A stretch of 64,000 nt of DNA from Haloferax elongans ATCC BAA-1513 (GTDB lineage Archaea; Halobacteriota; Halobacteria; Halobacteriales; Haloferacaceae), in NCBI RefSeq assembly GCF_000336755.1, contig NZ_AOLK01000022.1:196748-260747 (forward strand), given 5' to 3'. Below, piece by piece: positions 52,477 to 61,374 of this stretch; the first letter of the stretch is position 1; every line of letters starts with the position of its first letter. Both the position numbers and the translations under genes were made by a program. The notes under the pieces were generated by a model. It did not search any database, was not told where the DNA came from, and worked only from the letters and a program-made list of their open reading frames with translations.

Positions 52477-54684
52477 TCAGACCTCCACCACCGGGGCGTT
52501 CAGTTCGGGACTATCCTTGTCCTCTATCGAGGAGTTTGGCAGGGAGATGCGCGTCGCGGCGGTGATGACGACGTCACGCTTCGCGGAGATGGCTGCTTCG
52601 CGACCGCTGACCATTCCGGTGTGGGACGTCAGGGTAACGTCGCTGTTCGCGCTTCCCTTCGAGGATGCGATGTTTGCCCCGACGACGTAGATGTTGGCCT
52701 CGGCGTCGATTTCGGTTCCTCCGTCGCCGAGGATGACCACGCCGTTGAGGTTGATGCCAGCGGATGCAGAGTCGATGTAGATACCGCGGTTGTCCTTGAC
52801 GCCCGAGACTGCGGCACCCGACAGGTCGACACCGTTCTCACCGATGACGCTGACGTCACCGTTCCCGCTGAAGTCGGCGCTTCGGGCGCTGATGACGCCC
52901 GCCGTCGACTCGACGGTGATGTCGCGGTTCGACTCGATAGAGCTGATACCGGCGTTGTCGAGGTCGAGGTCGTTGGTGGCGGTGACAGTGATGTCACCCT
53001 TGCCACCCTGGTTTATCGAGGCCCCAGAGAGGTCGATTTCGTCGCCTGCAGTCACCTCCACGTCCTTTCCTTTGACCGAGAGGAGTCCCACGCCGACAGC
53101 CTCCACGGATTTGGAGTGCGCGTCGACCGTGATTTCGCTGTTCGAACCGGTCGTCACCACGTCGACGTGGAGTGAGACGCCTTCGCCTTCCAGTGTCACG
53201 TCGCCGTCGGTGGCGATGGTTCCGACGCTCGGCGGCACGACGAGTCGGTCTGTGCCGGCGTCGTAGACCACGTCCGAACCGCTTCCGGTGTCGTTGACGC
53301 GGTAGTCTGCGCCGTTGAACTCACCGTTTTCGTCCACGTCCGCGTAGGCGAATCCGGGGTCACCCACGGCGGCGACGAGTCCGCGAAGTGGGTCGGTGAT
53401 ACCGCCTTGTTGCAGTTGCACGTCGAACGTCACGCGGTCGACCTCGGCTCCGGAGGAGTTCTCGACGATGACGTCGAACTGGTCGGAGACGACGCCGTCG
53501 ATGCTGCTCGTTGCGGTGTAGACGAACGTGGCTCGTCCGTCAGTGTCGGTGACAGTCGAGGTGGTTCCCGTGTCGCGGGCAGCGACCCGGCCGCTTTCGG
53601 CAGTCAATCCGGTGCTCGCTTTGACAGTCGCGTTCGGCACGGGGTTGTTCTGCGCGTCGCGCACTTCGACGACGACGCGGTGAGTCGCTCCCGGCGGGAC
53701 GACGGCGTCGTCGCCCTCGACGTCTACTATGTAAGCAGGCTCTTGGAGCGCTCCGGCCGTGTCGATGCCCACACGCGAGAGTTGGAGGTCGTACGTCTTT
53801 CCGGGCACGAGTTCGACAGTCAGCGTGTTGTAGTCGGTTCCGTTCGTGTACGTGATGGACTGGACGTTGGGTTCCGTAGCCAGCATCGACCGCCACGTCG
53901 ATTCCGAGAGGCGGGTCGGAACGGAGATGGTAATCGGCGTTCCGGTGTCAGAGACCGTGATGTAGTCGGTGCCCGCACTCAGCGGGACGACGCTGAACGT
54001 CTGGGCATCGCCAGCCGAGGTGTCGATGTTTCCTTCGAGGAAGACGAGCGAAATCTTCGTCCCGTCGATGAGCGACTGGGTCGCGCCGACTTCGCTCCCG
54101 GCGTAGGCGGTGTACTGCGTGGTTCCTTCGTGAACGAGTGAGGGTTCACTCTGGAGGTAGCGGTAGTCTGGACGGTAGACGAACTGCTGGGTGTCGAACG
54201 CGTGTTCTGAGCCGTCCCAGTAGGTGCTGGCGGCGCCGGTCGCAACCGCACCGTCGATTCGGGCTGTCGCGGGGGCAGTCGTCCGGAGGTTTCCGGACCC
54301 GGCTGCAGGCGACAGGAACAGCGCGCGGGTCGGGTAGTCGACGCCGGCGTCGATGGTCGCACGCGTCTGGCGGTTGTCGACCGCTTTCGACACGCTCTCG
54401 TCGAACGCGGCGAAGTCGGATTCTACCGCGGTGAGGTGTTGGAATTCGGTCTGTTGGTTCCACGCGGGGACCGCCGAGACCTGGACCATCGCGACAACCG
54501 AGACGACGAGCGCAAAGGCGAACATCGTCCCGAGGACGGCCGAAGCCGCTCGGTCGTCGGTTCGGAAGTGCGAGCAGCCGCGAACGACGTTCGCGACGAA
54601 TCCGCGGACGTTGTTCCTGCGTGACGATTGGTCGTGCCTGTGAGGCGAATGGTCGTGTCTGTTGGAGGGGGTATTTCGAGTCAT
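52477..54684 (-). CDS. Long prepilin-like surface protein with repetitive beta-solenoid-like tail
   Basis: A 735-residue paralogue of the neighbouring gene product. The N-terminus has a basic, His/Arg-rich stretch, then DRAASAVLGTMFAFALVVSV (prepilin-like helix at about 44-70). The common core (VPTRLSESTWRSMLATE; LVPGKTYDLQLSRVGID) and Ig-like domain (VVEVRDAQNNPVPNATVKAS) are followed, from about residue 500, by ~220 residues of short repeated strands (GDITVTATNDLDL, RDITVESTAGVIS, GDVSVIGENGVDL) typical of a right-handed beta-helix. No Cys-rich or enzymatic motif. Starts 4 bases after the membrane component gene. Confidence 0.85.
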   Translation of the reverse strand: MTRNTPSNRHDHSPHRHDQSSRRNNVRGFVANVVRGCSHFRTDDRAASAVLGTMFAFALVVSVVAMVQVSAVPAWNQQTEFQHLTAVESDFAAFDESVSKAVDNRQTRATIDAGVDYPTRALFLSPAAGSGNLRTTAPATARIDGAVATGAASTYWDGSEHAFDTQQFVYRPDYRYLQSEPSLVHEGTTQYTAYAGSEVGATQSLIDGTKISLVFLEGNIDTSAGDAQTFSVVPLSAGTDYITVSDTGTPITISVPTRLSESTWRSMLATEPNVQSITYTNGTDYNTLTVELVPGKTYDLQLSRVGIDTAGALQEPAYIVDVEGDDAVVPPGATHRVVVEVRDAQNNPVPNATVKASTGLTAESGRVAARDTGTTSTVTDTDGRATFVYTATSSIDGVVSDQFDVIVENSSGAEVDRVTFDVQLQQGGITDPLRGLVAAVGDPGFAYADVDENGEFNGADYRVNDTGSGSDVVYDAGTDRLVVPPSVGTIATDGDVTLEGEGVSLHVDVVTTGSNSEITVDAHSKSVEAVGVGLLSVKGKDVEVTAGDEIDLSGASINQGGKGDITVTATNDLDLDNAGISSIESNRDITVESTAGVISARSADFSGNGDVSVIGENGVDLSGAAVSGVKDNRGIYIDSASAGINLNGVVILGDGGTEIDAEANIYVVGANIASSKGSANSDVTLTSHTGMVSGREAAISAKRDVVITAATRISLPNSSIEDKDSPELNAPVVEV

Positions 54685-54688
54685 TGTC

Positions 54689-56821
54689 TTACACCAGTGC
54701 GAACGCGACGAGCGCCAGCGCAGCGAGACCGAGTGCGTACTTCAGCCCGCTGAGGGCGCTGTTGTCGGCGAGTTTTCCGGCGAGCAGCCCACTGCCAATC
54801 GCCTGAATGAGCGCGGAGTGGAGGAACACCATGTGGTAACTGCTGATTGGAATCGACGAGATGCCGATGGGGAGGCTCTGTCCGTTGGCGGCGGACGTCT
54901 CGGGGACGGTCATCTCGGCGAGCGGCGCGAGATAGCTCGCGCCGAGCATCAGGATGACAAACAGGTACACGAAGTACCCGATGACCACGATGGCGATGTA
55001 CGACCCCATGGCGCGACGCCGCGACTTCTCCAGTTTGTACCGGTTGCGGGTGTCCTCGGCGGCGACACTGAGGACGCGCGAGAGGTCACCGCTGGTCCGG
55101 CCACCACTGGCGATGAGACGGATGACTCGCGACAGTTGCGGGACGCCGAGTCGCTTGGCGAAGGCCATGAGCGCGGCGTGTGCGTCGTGATTCCACCGGA
55201 TGTCGTTTCGGAGTGCGCGGAGTTCGTCCGCGAGGGCACCGTTCGACCAGCGTGCGACGAGCGCAAGCGACTCGACGAGTGAGATACCCATCTGGTTGGC
55301 ACTCGAAAGCAGGTTGAGCGTGTCCGGGAACCGACGTTCGAGGTTTCGCTCGCGACGGACGCGCATCTCGTGGAACACCATGAGCGGGACCGCGACAATG
55401 CCGAAAGGCACCACAGCCAGCCACACGGTGGTGTTGTAGGGGTTCGCGAGCATCGCGTCGAGGGTCGGCGTCGCCAGTCCGAGCACGAGCACTGCGACCA
55501 GCGCTGCGAGCGCGAGTGGGACCGTGACGATAGCCGAGAGGTACGGTTGTCGCTTCATCAGGTCGACAGGGTTGCCGACGAGGTCACGGAGCGTGTACAG
55601 CACGTTCGAGCGGCGGTACGTGTCGTATCGAACATCGACGATTCCCCCGTCGGAGGCGACGGCGCTGCCGTCACCCCAGCGTTCCGCTCGGGTGCGTTCT
55701 ATCTCGCGGCGGATGACCGTGGCTGCGTCGCTGATTGCGTCTCGAATCTCTTCGACGACAGTCACGTCGTGTTGGGTTTCGACCGTGTCCTGCGTGTACG
55801 GGGCCGACAGCACGTCGACGAGGAGCAGGAACAACGCCATCCCGAGTGGGAAGATGAGGTAGTTCAGCGCGTACAGTTGGACGAGCGTGTCGCCGCCGAG
55901 GAAGCTGATGACCATCAGCGTCACGATGAGCAAGAGCGGCGCGGCGACGAACGCCGCGACGAACACCTCCGAGAGCATCGAGAGCGTCTCGATGAACTCT
56001 TCTTGTTCGTCGCGGGCCTCTTCGAGGTAGGTTGACGATTCGCGGTCTAAGAACGCGGTGACGTCGCCGCCGGAGTCGAGCACCGACAGCAAGTCGTCGA
56101 GGAACTGCTCGAAGTTGAGCGATGGCGTGAGGTTCCGAGAGTTGCGGAGTGCGGTGAACAGGTCGTTGCCGAACAGTTCCATGTCGCGAGCAATCATCTC
56201 GAACTCGCGGGAGACCTCGCCGTAGTCGTCTGCCTCAGCGACAGACCGAATGACTTCGAGGAAGCTCATGCCACCGTGGCTCAGGGCGTACATGTAGACG
56301 ATGGCGTGCGGGAGCAGGATGTCGATGCTCCGGCCGCGCATCTCGGCTCGGCTCTTCGGGATGTAGTATCGAGCGTAGTAGGTCCCGCCTCCGAAGATAA
56401 GCCCTGCGAGGAGCACGAGTGCCCACGCGAGGATGGCGACTTTGTACTGGAGGAGCGGCGCGATGAGTCCGGATGAGAGACCGAGCCGCAGGGGACTGGA
56501 GACGTTCGCGAGGATGCCCAGACGGGCCAGTACCACAGCCGCAACGCCTCCGAGGACAGCCCCGACGAGCGTCGTAATGAGGGCCAGCTTGATAGACTGA
56601 GTGAGGTAGATATCGTAGGTCGTTCCCACCCGTGCCTGGTTCAGCCAGCGCTGCAAGTCGCGGTGCCCAGACGGGTGGCGCTTGAAGTACGCCCGGATGT
56701 ATCCGTATCGGTCACGGAGTCGGCGGACTTCTTCGGGTGACTCGTCGAGGTGTTCTCGGGGGAAGTACTGCTCGACCTCGTAGTCGGGCAGCGGGACCGA
56801 AGTCTCGGTATCAGAGCTCAT
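54689..56821 (-). CDS. pilC: Type II/IV secretion TadC/PilC-like membrane assembly protein
   Basis: A 710-residue membrane platform protein with two T2SS-F domains and about nine hydrophobic helices. Conserved-looking pieces: MYALSHGGMSFLEVIRSVAE in the first domain and LLSSANQMGISLVESLALVA in the second. It is the inner-membrane base on which the ATPase acts to insert pilin subunits. The ATG at 56821 overlaps the ATPase gene end by 11 bases; longer starts lie inside the ATPase gene and give basic non-family residues. Confidence 0.92.
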   Translation of the reverse strand: MSSDTETSVPLPDYEVEQYFPREHLDESPEEVRRLRDRYGYIRAYFKRHPSGHRDLQRWLNQARVGTTYDIYLTQSIKLALITTLVGAVLGGVAAVVLARLGILANVSSPLRLGLSSGLIAPLLQYKVAILAWALVLLAGLIFGGGTYYARYYIPKSRAEMRGRSIDILLPHAIVYMYALSHGGMSFLEVIRSVAEADDYGEVSREFEMIARDMELFGNDLFTALRNSRNLTPSLNFEQFLDDLLSVLDSGGDVTAFLDRESSTYLEEARDEQEEFIETLSMLSEVFVAAFVAAPLLLIVTLMVISFLGGDTLVQLYALNYLIFPLGMALFLLLVDVLSAPYTQDTVETQHDVTVVEEIRDAISDAATVIRREIERTRAERWGDGSAVASDGGIVDVRYDTYRRSNVLYTLRDLVGNPVDLMKRQPYLSAIVTVPLALAALVAVLVLGLATPTLDAMLANPYNTTVWLAVVPFGIVAVPLMVFHEMRVRRERNLERRFPDTLNLLSSANQMGISLVESLALVARWSNGALADELRALRNDIRWNHDAHAALMAFAKRLGVPQLSRVIRLIASGGRTSGDLSRVLSVAAEDTRNRYKLEKSRRRAMGSYIAIVVIGYFVYLFVILMLGASYLAPLAEMTVPETSAANGQSLPIGISSIPISSYHMVFLHSALIQAIGSGLLAGKLADNSALSGLKYALGLAALALVAFALV

Positions 56822-58901
56822 CGGCATCCTCCTCGTCGTCGACGTCCCCAGTGCCAGCATCGGTGGCATCTGGGTCGCCGTTCGCAACCTCGGGGTCCGG
56901 TTCACCGAATAGCATCTCGGAGTCCGAGTCGTCGTCGGTCTCAGAGCCATCGTCACCGGTAGCCGCGTCGCCGATGTGGAGGTCGAAGAGGTCTTCGAGA
57001 AGTTCCTCCGTCTCGGTAGAGAGTTCGTCGGCGTCGTCGTCGGACTCCTCCGCCGAGTCCTCGTCTGCGTCTTCGACCGTCGCGAGCGACGTGTTTTCGT
57101 AGACGAGCGAGAGAACACCCTCGCGGTCGCGTTCGAACCGGCGAATCATCGCAGCCACGTCGCGGTAGTCGTCGATACCTTCTGCGGCAAGGTACCGGAG
57201 GACGTCGGCGCGGATGTCCAGTTCGTACTCGAGGTCGGCCTTGGTCCAGCCGCGTTCGGCAGCAATGCCAGCGAGCACCTCGGAGTCGGCGACTTTCTCG
57301 TGGGCGTCGTTCGTCGGGTTCCGCTGGAACACGTTGTGGAGGTCGACCGACCCTTCTCCGTCCGCATCGACGATTTCCGTGACGCCGACGTTGCGTCGGG
57401 TTCGGTCACCGTCGAGGTAGATTTGCTTTTGGACCGAGATGATGTCGAGGTCCGACAGCATCTGTTCGGGCACTCCGAGCGGTTCGTTCTGCATCCGGTG
57501 GACCACGCCCTCCGCGGAGTCGGCGTGGAACGTCGTGTACGCGGTGTGGCCCGTGGCGATGGCGTGGAAGAACGTCAGGGCGACGCGCTCTTCGGTCCGG
57601 ATTTCCCCCACGAGGAGGTATTCGGGACGCTGCCGGAGGGCAGCCTGCAAGAGCGCGTACATCGAGACTTCACCGCGACCGTCGGCGGTGAAGGTGTCGC
57701 GCGTGACCGACTGAATCCAGTTTTCGTGGGGGAGTGTGACTTCGCGGGTGTCCTCGATAGAGACCACTTTCGCGTGGCCGGGGACGAAGAAGGACACCGC
57801 GTTCATCGAGGTGGTCTTACCCGACCCCGTTCCGCCCGCGAAGATGAGAGAGCGGTTGTTCTCGATGGCGAGCCAGAAGTACGCCATCTGCTCGACGCTG
57901 AAAGTGTTCCACCGGACGAGGTCCACCGGCGACAGCGGCACGTCCGAGAACTTCCGGATGGTGAAGTTCGACCCGCGAGTGGCGATGTCAGAGCCGAGGG
58001 TCAACTGCACGCGCGACCCGTCGGGGAGGCTGGCGTCGACGAGTGGGTCCGAGACAGTCACCTGTTTGCCCGCGCGTTGCGCGAGGCGAATCGTGAACGA
58101 CGAGAGGTCGCCGTCGTCGAACACGACGTTCGTCGGCATGTCGCGGTAGACGCCGTGGAAGACGTACACCGGGACCTCGTCGCCATCACAGGAGATGTCT
58201 TCGATGCTCGGGTCACGCATCACGGGGTCGATACGACCGTAGTAGATGAAATCGCGGAGGAGGTAGTAGAACAGCTTCCAGAGAGAGCCGTCTTCGACCG
58301 TCGCGGCGTGCTCGGAGATGATATCCCGGGCTTCTTCGTCGAACACCTCCTCACGTTCGCCCTCGTTTTCGAGGTCACGGTACAGGAGGCTGTTGCGGAG
58401 AATCTTCGTGAGGTCGTCGCGGACGAAGTTCTCGAACGTGTCGAGTTGTGGTTCGCTCACGTGGTACCGGTGTTCGCGGAGTTCGGGGTCGTAGAGGATG
58501 GAGACGAACGCGAAGGGTTTGTTCACCCAGTAGTGTTCGACGTCTTCGGCACCCTCGAGGAACGAGAAGTCGAAAAATTGCGTCTCGATGAACTCCTCGG
58601 GAGGCGCTGGCGCGAAGGCAGTCTCGGGGTCGATGCCCGAGAAGTACTCCTTGACTTCCTTGAGGACCGCCTCGCGAAGCGTCTCCGGCCGTTCGGCTTC
58701 GTCTTCGTGTTTGAACGCTTCGGTGACGTTTTCGGTCGATCCGTACTCGATTCGGTCAGACGCTGGGATAGGAAGCTCCGACGCCCGCTCGGTTATCTCC
58801 TCTGGCCCAGTCGTTGGGGCCAGTTCCGTGCCGGAACCGTCGGTGCGGGCCGATTCGGTACCGTCTTCGTTGTTCGTCGGGTTAGTGTCAGGAGCCGTCA
58901 T
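56811..58901 (-). CDS. pilB: Type II/IV secretion system ATPase (PilB/GspE family)
   Basis: A 696-residue hexameric secretion ATPase. Walker A is AGGTGSGKTT (about 353-362), the Asp box and Walker B are near YLLVGEIRTEERVALTFFHA, and the His box is TTFHADSAEGVVHRM. The N-terminal ~150 residues and a ~90-residue acidic C-terminal tail are extra to the core. It powers extrusion of the pilin-like proteins encoded downstream. First gene of the pilB-pilC-surface protein operon. The PilB/C numbering used in Haloferax cannot be assigned here. Confidence 0.94.
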   Translation of the reverse strand: MTAPDTNPTNNEDGTESARTDGSGTELAPTTGPEEITERASELPIPASDRIEYGSTENVTEAFKHEDEAERPETLREAVLKEVKEYFSGIDPETAFAPAPPEEFIETQFFDFSFLEGAEDVEHYWVNKPFAFVSILYDPELREHRYHVSEPQLDTFENFVRDDLTKILRNSLLYRDLENEGEREEVFDEEARDIISEHAATVEDGSLWKLFYYLLRDFIYYGRIDPVMRDPSIEDISCDGDEVPVYVFHGVYRDMPTNVVFDDGDLSSFTIRLAQRAGKQVTVSDPLVDASLPDGSRVQLTLGSDIATRGSNFTIRKFSDVPLSPVDLVRWNTFSVEQMAYFWLAIENNRSLIFAGGTGSGKTTSMNAVSFFVPGHAKVVSIEDTREVTLPHENWIQSVTRDTFTADGRGEVSMYALLQAALRQRPEYLLVGEIRTEERVALTFFHAIATGHTAYTTFHADSAEGVVHRMQNEPLGVPEQMLSDLDIISVQKQIYLDGDRTRRNVGVTEIVDADGEGSVDLHNVFQRNPTNDAHEKVADSEVLAGIAAERGWTKADLEYELDIRADVLRYLAAEGIDDYRDVAAMIRRFERDREGVLSLVYENTSLATVEDADEDSAEESDDDADELSTETEELLEDLFDLHIGDAATGDDGSETDDDSDSEMLFGEPDPEVANGDPDATDAGTGDVDDEEDADEL

Positions 58902-59371
58902 TGTCTTGGAGAAGAGAACGGTAGGAATACCTGTAAGTATGGGGCGGCTACGGGTTCGAATTCAGCAGGTTAGGTCACACCTACTGCCCGAATTCGGCCA
59001 TCTTCTGATTTGTGGGTTGCGGCCTCTCCCGACGAAGTGAGCACGCGTTCAAACACGTGATTCCTGTCGAACGGGAACGGAATTTCTGTCGAATGAGAAC
59101 GATTTGTTACGCTCCTCGCACGCACGACATCACACCGTAATTGTCGATGCTATTCGGGCTGCCTGTCGTCGCTGCCCGGGACACTGGTCGGTGATGTACT
59201 CAGAGAATCATGTTGCCTCGAGCCATGACAATGTTAAACACAGTCATTGGGGCGTCTATCGTTCGAATTCGCGGGTTCTACCCCTCCGAGGCCTTGCGAT
59301 TTCGACGTTTCTTGTGGGGTAAAAATGGGACGAAGTTTCAAGAGAGGATGGGTCCTATATCAACGTGTATT
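58902..59371. other. Divergent intergenic region between pilB and the CBS gene
   Basis: About 470 bases without a supported gene. It must hold the pilB promoter near 58925-58935 on the minus strand and the CBS-gene promoter. An imperfect palindrome lies at 58965-58987. Longer in-frame starts for the CBS gene exist here but are rejected. Confidence 0.6.
58965..58987. promoter_or_regulatory. Imperfect palindrome upstream of pilB
   Basis: TAGGT-CAC-ACCTA (58971-58983) is a 5-bp dyad extended by GCAG/CTGC with small gaps, about 65-85 bases before the pilB start. Possible regulator site; weak evidence. Confidence 0.3.
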
Positions 59372-60514
59372 ATGGATATTGCTGATATCGCCACTCCTGA
59401 TTTCGTCGAGGTCGATGCCAACGAGCGATTAGGCAAGGTCCGCGCAATCTTCGAGCGCGAGAACCCTAAGGGCGTCATCGTTGGCGAGGGCGGCGAATAC
59501 GCGGGCGTGATTGGTGAGAAGCAACTCATCAACTCGCACGTCGAGGACAATACGAAGGCCTCGGCGCTGATGAAGCCCGTTCCGAAACTCGACCGGCACG
59601 AGAACGTGCGAGAGGTCGCTCGGATGCTCGTCGAGGGCGACACGAAGGTCGCTCCCGTCTACGAGGGTGAAAAGCAGTACGGCATCATCACCCAGGACGG
59701 CATCCTCGAAGCGGTCCTCGAAAATCTCGACACGCTGACTGTCGAGCAAATCTTCACGAGCGACGTCGTGACCATCGGCGAGCGCGACCACCTCGGACAG
59801 GCTATCAACCGGCTCCGCGAACACGGTATCTCGCGCCTGCCGGTCATCGACCGGGACGAGCGCCTCACCGGCGTTCTGACCACCTACGACCTCGTCGAGT
59901 TCATGGTTCGCGACGAGGGTCGACAGGGCAAGCAGGACCGCCGCGGCGACACCGACCGGATGCTCGACCTACCGGTCTACGACCTGATGACGAGTCCGGC
60001 GCTCACGGCGACGCCCGACGAGAGCGTCCGTGATGCGGTCGCCCGGATGCTCGAACAGGACATCGCCGGACTGGTCGTCACGCCCGAAGAAGACGACGGC
60101 GAGGTCCTCGGCGTCCTGACCAAGACCGACGTGCTCCGCGCGCTCACCTACACCGAAGAAGAACAGATGGACGTCCAGGTGACGAACATCGACCTGCTGG
60201 AGACGCTCCAGCGCGGCGATATCATCTCGGCCATCACGCAGGTGGCGGACAAGTACCAGCGGATGAACGTCCACCACGCCCACGTGCGCTTCCACGAACA
60301 CAAGGAGAAACTCCGCGGCACGCCCCTCATCCAGTGCCAGATTCGACTCCGCACGAGTCACGGCCAACTGGCAGGAAGCGGCGAAGGCTACGGTGCCGAA
60401 CACGCGTTCCACGTCGCGCTCGACAAGCTCGAACGCAACGTCCTCGAAGTGAAGGGCTTCGAAGCAGACGAGCGCTACCGCGGCCAACTCCTGCGGAAGC
60501 TCAACGAACTGTAA
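59372..60514 (+). CDS. Four-CBS-domain protein with HPF/RaiA-like C-terminal domain
   Basis: A 380-residue cytoplasmic protein. Four CBS motifs (about 1-60, 65-120, 125-190 and 205-270; e.g. GISRLPVIDRDERLTGVLTT) form two Bateman modules that usually bind adenine nucleotides. The C-terminal ~105 residues (VHHAHVRFHEHKEKLRG, IQCQIRLRTSHGQLAG, AEHAFHVALDKLERNVLEVK) have the beta-beta-alpha pattern of ribosome hibernation factors (HPF/RaiA). This suggests nucleotide-sensing control of ribosomes. The ATG at 59372 begins the first CBS domain. A six-T run (60560-60565) follows. Confidence 0.85.
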   Translation: MDIADIATPDFVEVDANERLGKVRAIFERENPKGVIVGEGGEYAGVIGEKQLINSHVEDNTKASALMKPVPKLDRHENVREVARMLVEGDTKVAPVYEGEKQYGIITQDGILEAVLENLDTLTVEQIFTSDVVTIGERDHLGQAINRLREHGISRLPVIDRDERLTGVLTTYDLVEFMVRDEGRQGKQDRRGDTDRMLDLPVYDLMTSPALTATPDESVRDAVARMLEQDIAGLVVTPEEDDGEVLGVLTKTDVLRALTYTEEEQMDVQVTNIDLLETLQRGDIISAITQVADKYQRMNVHHAHVRFHEHKEKLRGTPLIQCQIRLRTSHGQLAGSGEGYGAEHAFHVALDKLERNVLEVKGFEADERYRGQLLRKLNEL

Positions 60515-60559
60515 CTCGGCGACGACGCCGTCCAAACGCACCGAACCGCGCTCGAACGC

Positions 60560-60565
60560 TTTTTT
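60560..60565 (+). terminator. T6 terminator after the CBS-HPF gene
   Basis: Six consecutive T bases, 46 bases after the stop, at the junction with convergent radB. Confidence 0.45.
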
Positions 60566-60588
60566 GAGATCGAATCCAAACAGCGTCG

Positions 60589-61278
60589 CTAAAACTCAGT
60601 CCCGGCCAGTCCGCGGTCGGTGATTTTGAATGCTGCTTTCTCCCCGGCGGGCTTCGCGCGGTGTTTCTCTAGCGTCGCCCGGCGGTTGCCGCCCCGGAAG
60701 CGGTCGAGACGGAGCACCGTTCCCGTCCAGTGTTCGAGGGTGTGGCCGCCGAGTGCCCGCGTGCGGTCGGATTCGGGGTCGGAGTACACCTGATTCGTGA
60801 GGACGACCGCGATGTCGTGTTTGCGCGCAATCGAGAGGAGGTGCGTGACCTGTCGGGCGACGCGGCGAAGCGTTTCGCCGCCGTCGCCCTCACCGGCGCG
60901 TTCGAGGCGATAAAAGCCCGTCGCGGAGTCGACGACGATGAGGTCAGCCTGCTCGGCGAACTCACTGGCGTCGCGAACGGCTTGCTCTTGGTCTTCGAAG
61001 TCGTACGCCTCGCTTATCATCAGTCGCGATGTCACGGCCTCCACGTCGCCGGGGGCGACCGCTTCGGCGAGTTGTTGGAACCGGTCGACCGACAGTCCCT
61101 CGGTGTCGATGTAGACGACGGTTCCACCCTCGGCGGCGACGCGAACGGCTGCCGAGAGGGCGACGTTCGTCTTTCCGGCCGCTGGCGGGCCGTAGACTTG
61201 CGTGACCGTCCCGCGCTCGAAGCCGCCGTCGAGCAGGTCGTCGAGGGGTTTACACCCGGTGGAGACTGGCTCTGTCAC
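60589..61278 (-). CDS. radB: DNA repair and recombination protein RadB
   Basis: A 229-residue RecA-fold paralogue of RadA found in euryarchaea; it assists RadA in recombination. Walker A is GPPAAGKT (30-37), Walker B ADLIVVDS, and VVLTNQVYSD matches the RecA L2 region. It lacks the N-terminal helix-hairpin-helix domain of RadA, as expected. Start is GTG at 61278 (MTEPVSTGCKPLDDLLDGG); longer frames upstream run through the divergent gene and are rejected. A TATA-like ACTTTTTC on the minus strand (61300-61308) is well placed. Confidence 0.95.
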   Translation of the reverse strand: MTEPVSTGCKPLDDLLDGGFERGTVTQVYGPPAAGKTNVALSAAVRVAAEGGTVVYIDTEGLSVDRFQQLAEAVAPGDVEAVTSRLMISEAYDFEDQEQAVRDASEFAEQADLIVVDSATGFYRLERAGEGDGGETLRRVARQVTHLLSIARKHDIAVVLTNQVYSDPESDRTRALGGHTLEHWTGTVLRLDRFRGGNRRATLEKHRAKPAGEKAAFKITDRGLAGTEF

Positions 61279-61299
61279 GACGGAAGGTGTGCGCCACCG

Positions 61300-61352
61300 A
61301 CCGAAAAAGTCCTCGGTCCGGGTGGGGTGTGAAATCGCGATACGTTTTATCC
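61300..61352. promoter_or_regulatory. Divergent radB / RNase H-fold gene promoters
   Basis: On the minus strand ACTTTTTC (about 61301-61308) lies 23-30 bases before the radB GTG; on the plus strand ACGTTTTATC (about 61342-61351) lies 24-33 bases before the GTG at 61375. Both genes appear leaderless. Confidence 0.45.
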
Positions 61353-61374
61353 GCTCGGTCACGAAGCTCTCAGC

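Noticed and set aside
56976-58973. A 665-codon open frame antisense to pilB
   Set aside because: Long antisense frames are expected in GC-rich DNA with biased third positions; its product is Val/Glu/Arg-rich without any domain, whereas the opposite strand encodes a textbook secretion ATPase.
59210-59371. N-terminal extension of the CBS protein from an upstream ATG
   Set aside because: The extra 54 residues are basic and aromatic, unlike the acidic proteome, and precede a natural CBS domain start at 59372.
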